A stretch of DNA of 64,000 bases from Cytophagales bacterium (lineage in GTDB: Bacteria > Bacteroidota > Bacteroidia > Cytophagales > Spirosomataceae). The stretch is from positions 1 through 64,000 of the forward strand of contig JAAFJP010000027.1 in assembly GCA_013298125.1 (NCBI GenBank). The letters run 5' to 3'. Shown in pieces: positions 11,501-20,400 of the stretch; position 1 is the first letter of the stretch; the number at the start of each line of letters is the position of its first letter. Made by a program: the position numbers and the translations under genes. A model generated the notes under the pieces. That model saw only the letters and a program-made list of their open reading frames with translations. It was not told the DNA's origin and did no database searches.

Positions 11501-13877
11501 GATGAATCCAGATGGTTCGTACAGTTATTTACCGAATACCAATTTTGTCGGTAAAGATTCTGTCAGATACCAAATCTGTAATAATCTCGTACCAGTAGAA
11601 TGTAGCACAGCGTGGTTGTACATCAATGTGATTGCTCCACCAACGACCTCGAACGATAAGCCAGTGGCAAATCCAGATGCCGTTCAGACCTTGGCAAATA
11701 CGCCCATTACGAGTACGGTCTTGAATAATGATACCGACCCAGAAGGGCAACCATTGACGGCAACGGTATTATCACCAACGAGCAACGGAACATTGGTATT
11801 GAATCCAAACGGAACATATACCTACACCCCAGCGATTGGTTTTATCGGTAAAGACAAGTTCAAATACCAAATCTGTGACAACGGCAATCCAGTAAAATGT
11901 GATACCGCCAGCGTAACGATTGATGTAAACCCGAAAACAACCCCAGCGGGTGCAAATGATGCTCCAATGGCACAAGATGATGCGGTGAGTTCAACGAAGA
12001 ATATCCCTGTAACAGGTTCAGCCGCACCAAACGACTTTGAACCAAATGCAGGACAGACGCTTACGTTTACCACTATTTCATCGCCATTGAACGGAACGGT
12101 TACGATGCAAGCAAACGGAACATTCACTTATACCCCTGCCAATAATTTTGTGGGTGGTGATAGTTTCAAATACAAAGTTTGTGACAATGGAAGTCCAAGC
12201 AAATGTGATACGGCAACGGTTTATGTAACCATTTTACCAACGCCAGTACCATCTGCCACCGCTCCATTGGCAATTAATGATATTAACCTAACGCCTAAAA
12301 ACACGGCGGTAACAGGTAATATCTTGACGAATGATGATAAGAAAGGCTTGCCAGTAACGACCACTATACTGACACCAGCCGTAAACGGAACATTGGTATT
12401 GGGTGCAAACGGGGCTTATACCTACACGCCAAATAACAATTTCGTAGGCAAAGATTCGGTTCGTTACGAAATCTGTAACAACAAAGTGCCAGCGGAATGC
12501 GACCAAGCATGGGTGTATATCACGGTAATAAGTCCACCAGCGACTACGCCAACGAATCCACCAATTGCGATGCCAGACGTAAACCAAACTTTGGTGAACA
12601 AGCCAGTAAGCGGAACAGTAGCCAACAACGACAGTGACCCAGATTTAGGACAGCTATTGTCATACACCAAACTAACGAATCCATTGAACGGAACGATTGC
12701 CTTCAACGGAGTCACGGGAGCATACACCTACACGCCTAACACAGGTTTCGTAGGTACGGATATGTTCACGTACAGAGTTTGTGATAATGGTTCGCCCGTA
12801 CAATGTGCTTCGACGACGGTAACGATCAAGGTTACACCAGATTATAGCAACGGTGGCAACATCAAGCCAGTGGCGAACGATGATTTGTACTCGACTAACA
12901 AAGGTGTAGGTGTTTCGGGTAATGCTTCGTTCAACGACAGCGACCCTAATGCAGGTCAGACGTTAAGTTACGCAGCGATTTCAATCCCTGCCAACGGAAC
13001 GGTAACGATGAATGCAGACGGTAGTTTTGCTTACGCTCCAAACGCTACGTTTGTAGGAACTGATAAATTCTTATACAAAATCTGTGACAATGGTATTCCT
13101 CAAATGTGTGATACCGCCACGATTTATATTAGTGTGAATCAACCACAAGCCGTAACGTGTGTAACCTTCACGATTAAAGCATTATTGGAAGGACCATATA
13201 GCACATCATCGGGTAAAATGACAACGACATTGAACCAAAGAGGATTGTTGCCAGGTCAAACACCAATCGGTCAATTTGCGATTGCAACACCAAACGGACA
13301 GCCTTACTCAGGTGCTCCTTGGAACTATGCAGGAACGGAAGCCATGCCAGTAGGCGGTTATCCAGCAACGGTAACGGACTGGGTTTTAGTCTCACTTCGT
13401 ACGGATGAAACCAAAGCCAGCACGGTATTCAGAGCGGCAGCCTTATTACACGAAGACGGAACGATTAGTTTCTTGTCGCCATGTATTAGTGTTCCCAATG
13501 GTTCGTACTACGTGTTAGTTGAACATCGCAATCACATGGGAGTCATGTCACCAACGCCAGTACCAGTAACCAATGGGGTCTTGACACATGACTTTACTTT
13601 GGCAGAAGGCTATACTACCTCGAATCCTCCATCATTTGGACAAAAAGTTAAAGGTACGACTAATCCTAAGTTCGTGATGTACGCAGGTGATTTGAGAAAA
13701 GCCTTGTCGGCTGATAATTACGATATTAACTCCAATGACTCATCGACTTGGAAAATCCAGTCAGGGGTCTTTGACCAATATCGTTCAGGCGACTTGAACT
13801 TAAATGCAGATACCAATTCAAATGATAGTGCCATCTGGAAAGCCAATAGTGGTAAGTACTCGGCGGTGCAGCATTGA
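2505..13877 (+). CDS. Giant Ig-like/cadherin-like tandem-repeat surface adhesin (3790 aa)
   Basis: The N-terminus has a long polar stretch, a hydrophobic segment (about residues 44-56) and a plausible cleavage site after ISAQ near residue 63; no other in-frame ATG lies close by. Residues ~68-310 are three Cys-containing WHTGTPATA modules. Residues ~313-639 are three nearly identical 109-aa Ig-like units. Four more WHTGTPATA-type modules follow to ~995, then a SprB-repeat-like segment and one Ig-like domain. Residues ~1181-3544 are 24 Big_9/cadherin-like domains (signature NND.DP.G ... G.Y.YTP ... F.G.D.F.Y.VCD). The last ~245 residues form a C-terminal domain (LLEGPY ... WVLVSLRT ... VEHRNHMGVMS) ending in two dockerin-like loops. 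A role as an exported surface adhesin or filament is inferred from architecture and from the SprF-type gene downstream. No standard type A or B T9SS signal is seen. Confidence 0.9.
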   Translation: MGKPLLYSFFNAKTAFSSRTSDFSEVQNNPSVSVNSRFLQGKLYTLLIAFLCSFISIHEISAQTASNICPATTVNLMTKIDSTTKPLGAIVTWHTGTPATALNRVSNPTAALAGTYYATYYDGVAMCYGGTVGPLTVTINSCIPMNYTNVCPLAFVDLMSKVDSTAKPVGSFVSWHTGTPATAANRVANPSMVGTSGAYYVAYFDPISNCYGSTSVAANVTINTCPPSVFTLTNTCPSTTVNLNTKVDSTSKPAGTFVSWHTGTPATAANRVANPTAVGTSGSYYVAYFDPISNCFGGTSSALTVTVTVCTPPLAIVQPTPTTKTPNTPVTGTAPTDLTPTGGVGTLTYSDGTNDPLCTVPSGSLALPVSSNLTVNASTGAYSYTTPSTPGTYVFCIKVCDSATPTPNCVLGKYTVTVPSSPLAIVQPTPTIKTPNTPVTGIAPTDLVPTGGTGTLTYSDGTNDPLCTVPSGSTALPASSNLTVNASTGAYSYTTPSTPGTYVFCIKVCDSATPTPNCVLGKYTVTVPPSPLAIVTPPTQTGLPNTPKTGIAPTDLTPTGGTGTLTYSDGTNDPLCTVPSGSTALPASSNLTVNASTGAYSYTTPSTPGTYVFCIKVCDSATPTPNCVLGKYTVTVAPPPCNAGTTALTLTGTAQSNVCPATTADLNSMVSGTCPVGSSIEWHTTNTGLSAATTVLTPTAVLAGTYYPVCHDVTNMCYSPAPYVGVTVTIVAPCPTTSIVKNNICPATTVNLLTQVNITTAIPVGTTVSYHTGTPATAANEVASPSAVTAGFYYVAYKDAANNCYSPTGTAIQVIINGCPPLTPIAKTNICPATSVNLLTQVNLTTALPAGTTLSWHTGTPATAANEIANPSIVTAGIYYPAYKDAANNCYSPTGNPIQVTINACPPLPPIAKTNICPATTVNLLTQVTLTVPVPLGTTVSYHTGTPATAANQVANPSSVGAGMYYVAYKDALNNCYSPTAPIQVTINTCPVVNINCPNPLAVASKTNPTTCGGTDGSISVSGLTASTTYSVSYQLNGGTPVLNSLTADLTGKVTITGLGIGSYTKIKVVFPCKSDSVSTALFGPASCIPPVVTVQDTTKKVCVPLVNLGPPNSTVSACSGYPLVAGASATVTNVAGQICITYVPKPGYSGTDSVCVRVCDPVTGVCSEIKVPVTIQPIPLAINDINATMMNMPVSGSVATNDTKILPTDTFAQLTNLTQGGSIVFNPNGTYTYTPATGFVGKDSIRYSLCSAGNCTLAWLYLTVVKPDITKNLPPVAQNDVAQTNMGVSVAGNLVSNDFDPEGGPLRTNIVPVVFPTHGTVTINPNGTYVYTPVLGYIGTDTFKYEVCDELNQCVIAEATIYIRPDLNGPNMNDKPNAQDDSYRTPMNIPVTGNIRNNDSDPNGDILATTVVTPAAHGTFALNSTTGAFTYTPTPGYYGPDQVKYKACDPSGLCDTATVYIVVEPPVPNAQLDINITNVNQPVSGNILTNDNGGGLAMTLNTTPIKAPSHGTITILPNGNYTYTPAAGFVGKDSIRYVICNAAALCDTAWLMIQVINPNPAINDAPIANDDVAQTQKNTPVNGKVTNNDLDPDGDPLTASVVTQPANGTLVLNPDGTYTYTPNPNFTGKDKFQYQVCDAQGACDTACVVITITPDINGAVNDKPNAQDDAAITQMGKPVTSSLRPNDSDPNGNALTYTTTPVTPPTNGTVSISTGGNYTYTPAPGFYGTDKFRYRVCDNGAPSLCDTATVYITVMPNSPDAQNDINITFVNKPVSGNVLTNDSNNGLPMTANPVLTVPASNGVLTLTANGTYTYQPALNFVGKDSAQYVVCNVASRCDTAWIYVTVISPSLTTNNPPIAQNDNAQTLMNQPVPGKVTNNDIDPDGDPLTATLLGQPSNGGVIMNPDGTYTYQPDPGFVGTDKFCYKVCDSKNACDSACVTVTVSPDLNGNANDKPNAQDDAVLTKVNTPVSGSMKPNDSDPNGNTLTYTTTPVSAPTNGTVTISSNGNYVYTPANNYAGTDKFTYKVCDNGVPSLCDTATVYITITPAKIDAVNDIANTPKNTSVSGNVQTNDDPQGQPVITGIISGDAPKHGVVTINPNGSYTYTPTTGYVGKDSVRYVMCVNEIPLTKCDTAYIYFNVIDTPTTQNDKPIASNDVATTPQGTPVKGNVLGNDQDPDGDPLTASVCANPSNGTLVLSPNGNYTYTPIAGFVGKDTFKYKVCDNGNPVKCDTGTVEIEVKAIVPPAGTNIAPQANDDALITKMDTPKSGNVGTNDIEPNAGQVLTFTQLTSPPNGTLVFNNTTGAYTFSPSPGFVGNTSFKYKVCDNGNPVKCDSATVMITVLTGDKITKPLAINDINVTFVNVPVAGNALTNDEANGNTVTTTLVSGANGTPKHGAITLLPNGEYFYTPATGFIGKDSVQYSLCNNLIPVECDLAWIYVTIAPYPSPTENDKPIAMPDVAVTDKGKPVSGNVLGNDIDPDGNPLTVSVVNNPTNGTLVLNPNGTFTYTPNPTFVGTDVFKYKVCDNGVPAKCDTATVTIKVLPIDPTVNPLDNKKPTANDDLVTTQDGKPVTGSAAPNDSDPDLGQTLTFTATSSPTNGSVTMLPDGTFSYVPVPGFVGTDSFTYQVCDNGNPVKCDSATVIIKIDPSSTKPDAVDDINITQTGKPTTGNVLTNDNLNGSPVTVAVTTPPTNGTIVINPTTGAYTYTPTPGFVGKDSVQYKICNNQIPTECDSAWIFINVAPTPLVGFNNPPIASHDVNTTPMNTPVTGNVSGNDVEFDAGQTLTFVSLGNPPSGTVVMNPNGSYTYTPAPGFVGNDTFKYKVCDNGNPSLCDMASVTITVNYPTIPPTGNHPPVAVDDVASGQVGKPLTINVGTNDKDPDGNPLVFTAIGGNPNVTISPSGVLTYTPQIDPITGLIIGGNTVIYKVCDNGNPAKCDTATVYLLVTPSTTKPLAVNDINSTPMNTSVTGSVATNDDKKGLPATFTVLTPPSKATVFVMNPDGSYSYLPNTNFVGKDSVRYQICNNLVPVECSTAWLYINVIAPPTTSNDKPVANPDAVQTLANTPITSTVLNNDTDPEGQPLTATVLSPTSNGTLVLNPNGTYTYTPAIGFIGKDKFKYQICDNGNPVKCDTASVTIDVNPKTTPAGANDAPMAQDDAVSSTKNIPVTGSAAPNDFEPNAGQTLTFTTISSPLNGTVTMQANGTFTYTPANNFVGGDSFKYKVCDNGSPSKCDTATVYVTILPTPVPSATAPLAINDINLTPKNTAVTGNILTNDDKKGLPVTTTILTPAVNGTLVLGANGAYTYTPNNNFVGKDSVRYEICNNKVPAECDQAWVYITVISPPATTPTNPPIAMPDVNQTLVNKPVSGTVANNDSDPDLGQLLSYTKLTNPLNGTIAFNGVTGAYTYTPNTGFVGTDMFTYRVCDNGSPVQCASTTVTIKVTPDYSNGGNIKPVANDDLYSTNKGVGVSGNASFNDSDPNAGQTLSYAAISIPANGTVTMNADGSFAYAPNATFVGTDKFLYKICDNGIPQMCDTATIYISVNQPQAVTCVTFTIKALLEGPYSTSSGKMTTTLNQRGLLPGQTPIGQFAIATPNGQPYSGAPWNYAGTEAMPVGGYPATVTDWVLVSLRTDETKASTVFRAAALLHEDGTISFLSPCISVPNGSYYVLVEHRNHMGVMSPTPVPVTNGVLTHDFTLAEGYTTSNPPSFGQKVKGTTNPKFVMYAGDLRKALSADNYDINSNDSSTWKIQSGVFDQYRSGDLNLNADTNSNDSAIWKANSGKYSAVQH
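3441..4421 (+). repeat. Three 327-bp tandem coding repeats
   Basis: Copies start at 3441, 3768 and 4095, an exact 327-bp spacing (109 codons). Each encodes an Ig-like unit beginning PLAIV and ending in FCIKVCDSATPTP then CVLGKYTVTV. The DNA is nearly identical across long stretches, which implies recent duplication or gene conversion. Confidence 0.9.
6045..13135 (+). repeat. Eight higher-order repeats, each of three Ig-like domains
   Basis: There are 24 consecutive ~98-aa domains that follow an A-B-C order eight times. A-type domains mostly carry a DIN motif near the start (e.g. INDIN), GKDS followed by R/Q-Y, and mostly an AW pair near the end. B and C types carry G.D.F.Y.VCD. A-type units begin near 6045, 6910, 7785, 8655, 9560, 10468, 11364 and 12264, a super-period of about 865-910 bp. 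Confidence 0.85.
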
Positions 13878-13892
13878 TGAGGTAAATTAAAT

Positions 13893-13923
13893 CCCTACCA
13901 AGGGTTCAAAACCCTTGGTAGGG
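13893..13923 (+). terminator. Palindromic hairpin after the giant adhesin gene
   Basis: Perfect 12-bp arms (13893-13904 and 13912-13923) surround a 7-base loop, 16 bases after the stop codon. The core AAGGGTTCAAAACCCTT recurs at 28920-28940, so this is a dispersed palindrome that may serve as a terminator. Confidence 0.6.
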
Positions 13924-13938
13924 TTGAAACTTCTCTTT

Positions 13939-14030
13939 CCCGTGGCTGGTGTCCTCACCAGATAATCGGGCGTAAGCATACACAAGAGTTGCTGTCGCAT
14001 AAGTGTCTGGTCGGGAGACCAGCCACGGGG
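13939..14030. repeat. REP-like palindromic element, copy 1
   Basis: A ~92-bp element whose ends are inverted repeats (CCGTGGCTGGT at the left, its near-complement ACCAGCCACGG at the right). An inverted copy with a strongly similar interior lies at 24723-24813. Both sit just downstream of surface-protein genes. Confidence 0.75.
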
Positions 14031-14050
14031 AGAAGCATTCTTTCTCTTTT

Positions 14051-14088
14051 CTCCCCTCTCTTTTGGAGAGGGGTCGGGGGTGAGGTTC
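14051..14088. repeat. Half copy of the GGGGTCGGGGGTGAGG dispersed palindrome
   Basis: It contains CTCCCCTCTC ... GAGAGGGGTCGGGGGTGAGG and matches one arm of the longer elements at 23410-23493 and 51000-51111. The 13878-14436 gap otherwise holds this element, the two repeats before it and the upstream region of the next gene; no convincing gene is seen in it. Confidence 0.7.
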
Positions 14089-14436
14089 TGCGACAAAAAC
14101 ATCAAAATCAGAAAATCCAAAAGTAGTTTTTAAATATTAATTGAGTTGTTTGAGCGTGCCAAAAATGTAGAAGTAATTGATTGAGAATGAACAAAAAACA
14201 TTCATTCATTATCTCATTCAAATTTCAACAATTGAATCCACCTCAACCAATCTCCGCCAAGATTGCATATCCACCGCTAATTTGCTGTAAGGCAGATAGG
14301 GTATGAAAAATTAACAGTAAAGATTATTCCCAAACAAGTAAAAGAGCCAATGAAATTAATTCCGTTTTCATTCATTTTTTAATTGATTCAGAATAATTCA
14401 ATACTACAAATTAAACAATTCAAACAAATTATTCAC

Positions 14437-17400
14437 ATGAGAAAACTACTATTCTCCTTGTTCTCCACGATGCTTTTTATGATGAGCATTGTTGGGACCG
14501 CCCAAGCACAAGATGATGTAGGTCCTTATGGAAAGTACGACGTGAGATTTACAACCAAAGCCATTGATTGTAACGTCTCTCCGAAAAAGCTGACCGTAAT
14601 GCTACAAGTGAGGGCAACAACCCCAGCCGATACGTTTCGTATGTGTAATGCGAACTATCGTTTTCGTTACAAATCCACCCAAATCAGGAGTTACTTCAAT
14701 GACCCACCTCCCATTAAGCGAGACCCCATTGTGAGTCAAATTCTGGTGAGTCAGGATAACTATTCGAGTGGTTCTCCTGCCAATAATTCAGCATACAATG
14801 CCACTACGGTAAACGGTTCATCGGAAGGTACGACGGATGGTTTAATTTCTGTGAATACCATATTTGCAGGTAATAAGCCAGGAGTTTTAGTAACAAATGA
14901 TTGGACAACGGTGGTTTGTGTTGCTTTTGATATTGACCCAAGCACCAATTGTTTTCAGTTATTGTGGGACGACAATGTGACATTTCCTGTAACGGGAATG
15001 ACAGGGGTTTACAATTCTGTAATCGCATCAAACGGGTCATTAATTGATTATAAAGAACTTTCAGTTAATGCGGGCGGTACATTCGGAAATCTAAGTGTCT
15101 GTGTGAATGACATTTGTACGCCTATTTTAGCGAAAAATGACATCAACCAAACTCCATTTAACACCCCTGTAAGCGGTACAGTGGCATTGAATGATATTGG
15201 TACAGGTCTAACTTTTGCGAAAACTGGTGGACCTTTAAACGGTTCAATTGTTTTTAATGCAAACGGTACTTATACTTACACGCCCAATCCAACTTTTGTA
15301 GGAACTGACATTGTTCAGTATCAAATTACGGATGCAAACGGCAAAACCAGTACCGCAACTTTATACATTACCGTACTGCCCAAAGGCGTAGTAGCTGGTC
15401 CGAATACTAAACCAGTCGCTCAGGCTGACCAAAGTTCGACCAATCCAAGTACGCCCGTTTCTGGACAAGTATTGAATAATGACTATGATTTAGACGGAAA
15501 TCCTTTGACGGTAACAACCACGCCAGTAGTTGCTCCTACGAATGGTACAGTCGTACTAAATGCCAATGGAACGTACACCTACACGCCTAATCCAGGTTTT
15601 ACGGGGATAGATTCTTTTGATTATCAGGTTTGTGATAATCAGAATCCTGCCTTGTGTAGTGTTGCCAAAGTAACGATTTATGTCAATCCAAGTTCGTCGG
15701 GAAGTGGTAATAACAATCAAAAACCAACAGCGAACCAAGATGCGTATATCACAGGCAAAGGCGTTCCTTTGACAACGGGTAATGTTTTATTGAATGATAG
15801 CGACCCAAATTCAGGTCAAATTCTAACGGTCAATACAACGCCAGTAGCATTACCTTTGAATGGAACAGTTACTTTAAATCCAAACGGTACATTTACTTAC
15901 ACACCAAATCCTACTTTTGTGGGTACGGACGTATTTACGTATCAAGTTTGTGATAATGGTACTCCTCAGTTGTGTAGCACGGCACAGGTATTAATTACCA
16001 TAAATGCTCCTGCCTCACAACCACCAGTAGTAGGTAATCCAGCGACTCCTCCAACAACACCCGAGGATGGTGGACCATACACTTTCTGTATGCCCATCAC
16101 TGACCCCGATGCAGGAGATACCTTTACGGCAAGTCTTTGCAGCCCAGCGATTCCAGCATCAGTAGGAACAGCTACGGCAGCGATTGTAAACGGTCAAGTG
16201 TGTATAACCTTCACACCAGCACCTAACTACAATGGTATCGTGCCTGTATGTGTGAAGGTATGTGATAGCTTTGGCAATTGTGTAGAAAAAACGGTCAATA
16301 TCACCGTCACCAATACACCAGATCCATTGGTCATTACACCAACCCCACAAACGGTTGTAGAAGATTCTCAGAATAATACTTTCTGTGTGCCTTTCACTTC
16401 GGCGGATGCCAATAATGGAGCGGTAAGTTTGGTAAGTTGTGGAAATCCTCAAAATGGTTCATATACAGCCACGGCGGATAATGCCAACAAAAGAATTTGT
16501 TTCACCTATACCCCAATCGGGAATTATAGTGGACCAGATAATATTTGTTTGACAATCACGGACGTAAACGGACAAACACAAAACGTGAACTTCCCGATTA
16601 CGGTAACACCAACGCCAGATGCTCCTGTGTTTACTTTGCCAGCCACCACTACGGTAGGTTCAACACCTCAGAAAAACTGTTATACCATAACAGATGCTGA
16701 CGGTGCAAACGACCCACATACGGCTTCGCTTTGTAATACACCAACCAACGGAACGGCAGTAGTAGCCATCGAAAACGGACAAGTTTGTGTGACTTACACG
16801 CCTACCAATCCAAATGTAGCGGGTACGGATGTATTGTGTATCAAAGTTTGTGATACCAATAATCCAACGGTTTGCACAACTCAGACGACCAACGTAGTGA
16901 TTGTTCCAAGTAATAATCCTCCTGTGATTGGAAATCCATCAGGACCTGTTACGACCCCAGAAGACGGTGGTCCATACACGTTCTGTATGCCAGTAACCGA
17001 CCCAGATGCAGGAAATACCTTCACGGCAAGTCTTTGCACGCCAGCAATTCCCGCTTCGGTAGGAACAGCAACTGTGCAAATGGTAGGCAATCAAGTTTGT
17101 GTAACTTTCACACCCGCACCTAATTATAACGGTGTCGTACCAGTATGTGTGAAGGTTTGTGATAATACAGGCAATTGTGTAGAAAAAACGGTTAATATCA
17201 CCGTAACTAATACACCAGACCCCTTGATTATCACACCACCAACCAAAACCGTTGCAGAAGATTCACAGAATAATTCTTACTGTGTGCCTTTCACTTCGGC
17301 GGATGCCAATAACGGAATCGTGAGTATTGTAAGTTGTGGAAATCCTCAAAAAGGTTCATACACCGCAACGACTGACAACGCCAACAAACAAATCTGTATC

Positions 17401-20400
17401 GTCTATACGCCAGTGGCAAATTACAGCGGACCAGATAATATTTGTTTGACTTTGACCGATGCTAACGGAAATGTTCAAAATGTGAACTTCCCCATCACGG
17501 TTACGCCAGTGGCTGATGCTCCTGTGTTTACGTTGCCAACAACGAGTCCAGTAGGTTCAACGCCACAAAAAGTTTGTTATCCAATAACAGATTTAGATGG
17601 TGCAAATGACCCACATACGGTTTCACTTTGTAATGTACCCACCAACGGAACGGCAGTGACAACGATTGAGAATAATCAGGTTTGTATTGTTTATACGCCA
17701 AGTAATTTGGCTTTGGCAAGTGTGGACGTTTTATGTGTAAAAGTTTGTGACACCAATGCCCCAACGGTATGTTCACAACAAACCACGACCATCGTCTATA
17801 CACCAACCAACAACCCTCCTGTGGTATCAACGCCAAGTCCAATTTCGACTTCGCCAGGTACACCTAAGACGGTTTGTATGACGGTAACAGACCCAGATGC
17901 AAGTAGCACTTCATTTACAGCAAGTCTTTGTTCAACTCCTACCAAAGGGACAGCAACGGTTTCAGTAAATAGTAGTACAAATCCTCAGCAAGTATGCGTA
18001 ACCTACACGCCAAATGCGGGTACATCAGGCACAGAGACGCTTTGTGTGAAAGTTTGTGATAATCAAAACAACTGTACAAATATTAATGTACCCGTTACGA
18101 TTGCTCAATCACCTGTACCTCCTGTAGTTATTTTCCCTCCATTTGTCGTACCAGAAGATTCTATCGGAACCATCTGTACGCCAATCATTGATGCTAACGT
18201 AGGTGATACGCACACGGTTACTTTCTGTGGAAATATCAAAAACGGAACGGCTCAGGCTCAGGTGGTAAACGGACAGTTGTGTATTACGTACATTCCCAAT
18301 CCTAATTTCTTCGGACAGGATTCTATCTGTGTACGTATTTGTGACCAAACGGGACTTTGTACTAACGTAAAAGTACCTGTAACGGTATTGAATCGTAATG
18401 ATGCACCCATTGCTACGGGCGATATTAACATCACCACGATTGGTACTACGGTAGGTGGTAATGTGTTAATCAATGATTCAGACCCAGACAATGACCCAAT
18501 GACGGTTAGTTTAGTTACAACTACCTTAAACGGTGTGTTGGTCTTGAATCCTAACGGAACGTACTCATACAAACCAAATCCAGGTTTTACGGGTACAGAC
18601 ACGTTCAAGTATAAAGTATGTGATAACGGGAATCCTCAGCTATGCTCACAAGCAACAGCCATCATTAAGGTTGTTGACCCAAACGCACCCTCGGGAAACC
18701 AATTGGCGCCTGTTGCCATTAATGACAACACTCAAACCCCTTCAGGCTTGCCATTAGTAATAAATGTAAAAGTTAACGATTATGATCCAGAAGGAGGTTT
18801 GTTGGGAACACCAACAATTGTTAGTGGCTCTGGACCATTAAACGGTACGTTAACTCAGAATGCAGATGGAACTTTCTTATATACCCCTAAACCAGGTTTT
18901 GTAGGGACAGATTCGTTTTCATATCAAATTTGTAACAATGCCACACCTCAGAAATGTGACATCGCAACAGTTACCATCAATGTAGTTGGTCCTCCTACAA
19001 CCCCTGGGGGCGGACAGACCAACTTACCTCCTGTTGCAAATCTTGACGTTAAATCAACAGTCGTGAATACGCCTCTTTTGGGAGCTTTAACCTTCTTGGC
19101 TTATGACCCTAACGTTGGGCAAACACTCACATTCTCTTTACAGTCGGGTGCTTTGAACGGCACAGCTTTTGTGAATGCAAACGGTTCGTATGTTTATACA
19201 CCAAATGCAGGTTTTACGGGTTCAGACTCGTTTACTTACAAAGTCTGTGACAACGGTACACCTCAAATGTGTGCCGTGAATACCGTGATGATTGTAGTAA
19301 GTAACGGAACGATGCCTCCTGGTGGAATTACAACGGTGAAACCAGTAGCAACGGACGACAATGCCAGTACACAGAAAAATACCAACGTGATAGTTTATGT
19401 AAAAATGAACGACTATATCACCAACGGAGGTGTTTTGACGAATCCTGTTTTATTATCAGGTAGTGGACCATTGAACGGAACGGTGATTACCAATGCAGAC
19501 GGAACATTTACGTACAAGCCAAACAATGGATTTACGGGCGTGGATTATTTCAAATACGTGATTTATAACTCAGCCAACACGGCACAGGCAGATACCGCCT
19601 TAGTTACGATTAACGTATTAAACGGAAATACGCCAATTGACCCGAGCAATCCTGGGGTGAATTTACCACCGACTGCCGTAGATGATGTGACCCAAACGCA
19701 ATCGAATACTTCGGTTTCGGGAACGGTGGCAGCCAACGATTCAGATCCAAACGTAGGTCAAACTTTGACTTATACGGTAATGAATAATCCATCGAATGGA
19801 ACGGTAGTAATGCAACCAAATGGCTCGTATGTTTATACCCCTAATTTCAATTTTGTGGGTAATGAGATGTTCACGTACAAAGTGTGTGATAATGGTATTC
19901 CTCAGAAATGTGCGATGGCAACGGCTTATATTCAAGTCAAACCAAAAGCCAATACGCCACCATCTTTGGGTAATTTAGCCACCACGCCACAAGTACCAGC
20001 GGGTGGGAAGGTCAAGATTTGCTTGCCAATCACCGACCCCGATGTGGCTGATTTACATACCGTTACGCCTTGTGGAGCATTGAATGGTTCGGTTTCTTAT
20101 TCGATAGATAATTCCGTTACACCGCATCAAGTTTGTGCAGAATACACGCCCAATGCAGGTTTCTCAGGAACGGACTCTATTTGTGTAAGAGTATGTGATA
20201 GCTTCGGAAATTGTACGACGAAGAAATATCCTGTCACGGTGATTGGTACGCCAAAACCACCAGTGATTGTGGTACAACCATTTGTCGTAAAAGAAGATAG
20301 CACGGCTACGATTTGTGTTCCGATTAATGATGCAGATGCAGGAGATTCGCACACGGTTTCTTTGTGTAATCAACCTATGCACGGAAGCGTAAATGCAGTG

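Noticed and set aside
13887-14120. Minus-strand frame whose product includes a TPDPSPKERGE-like string
   Set aside because: It is only translation through the palindromic repeats at 13893-14088; the same string arises from every copy of that element.
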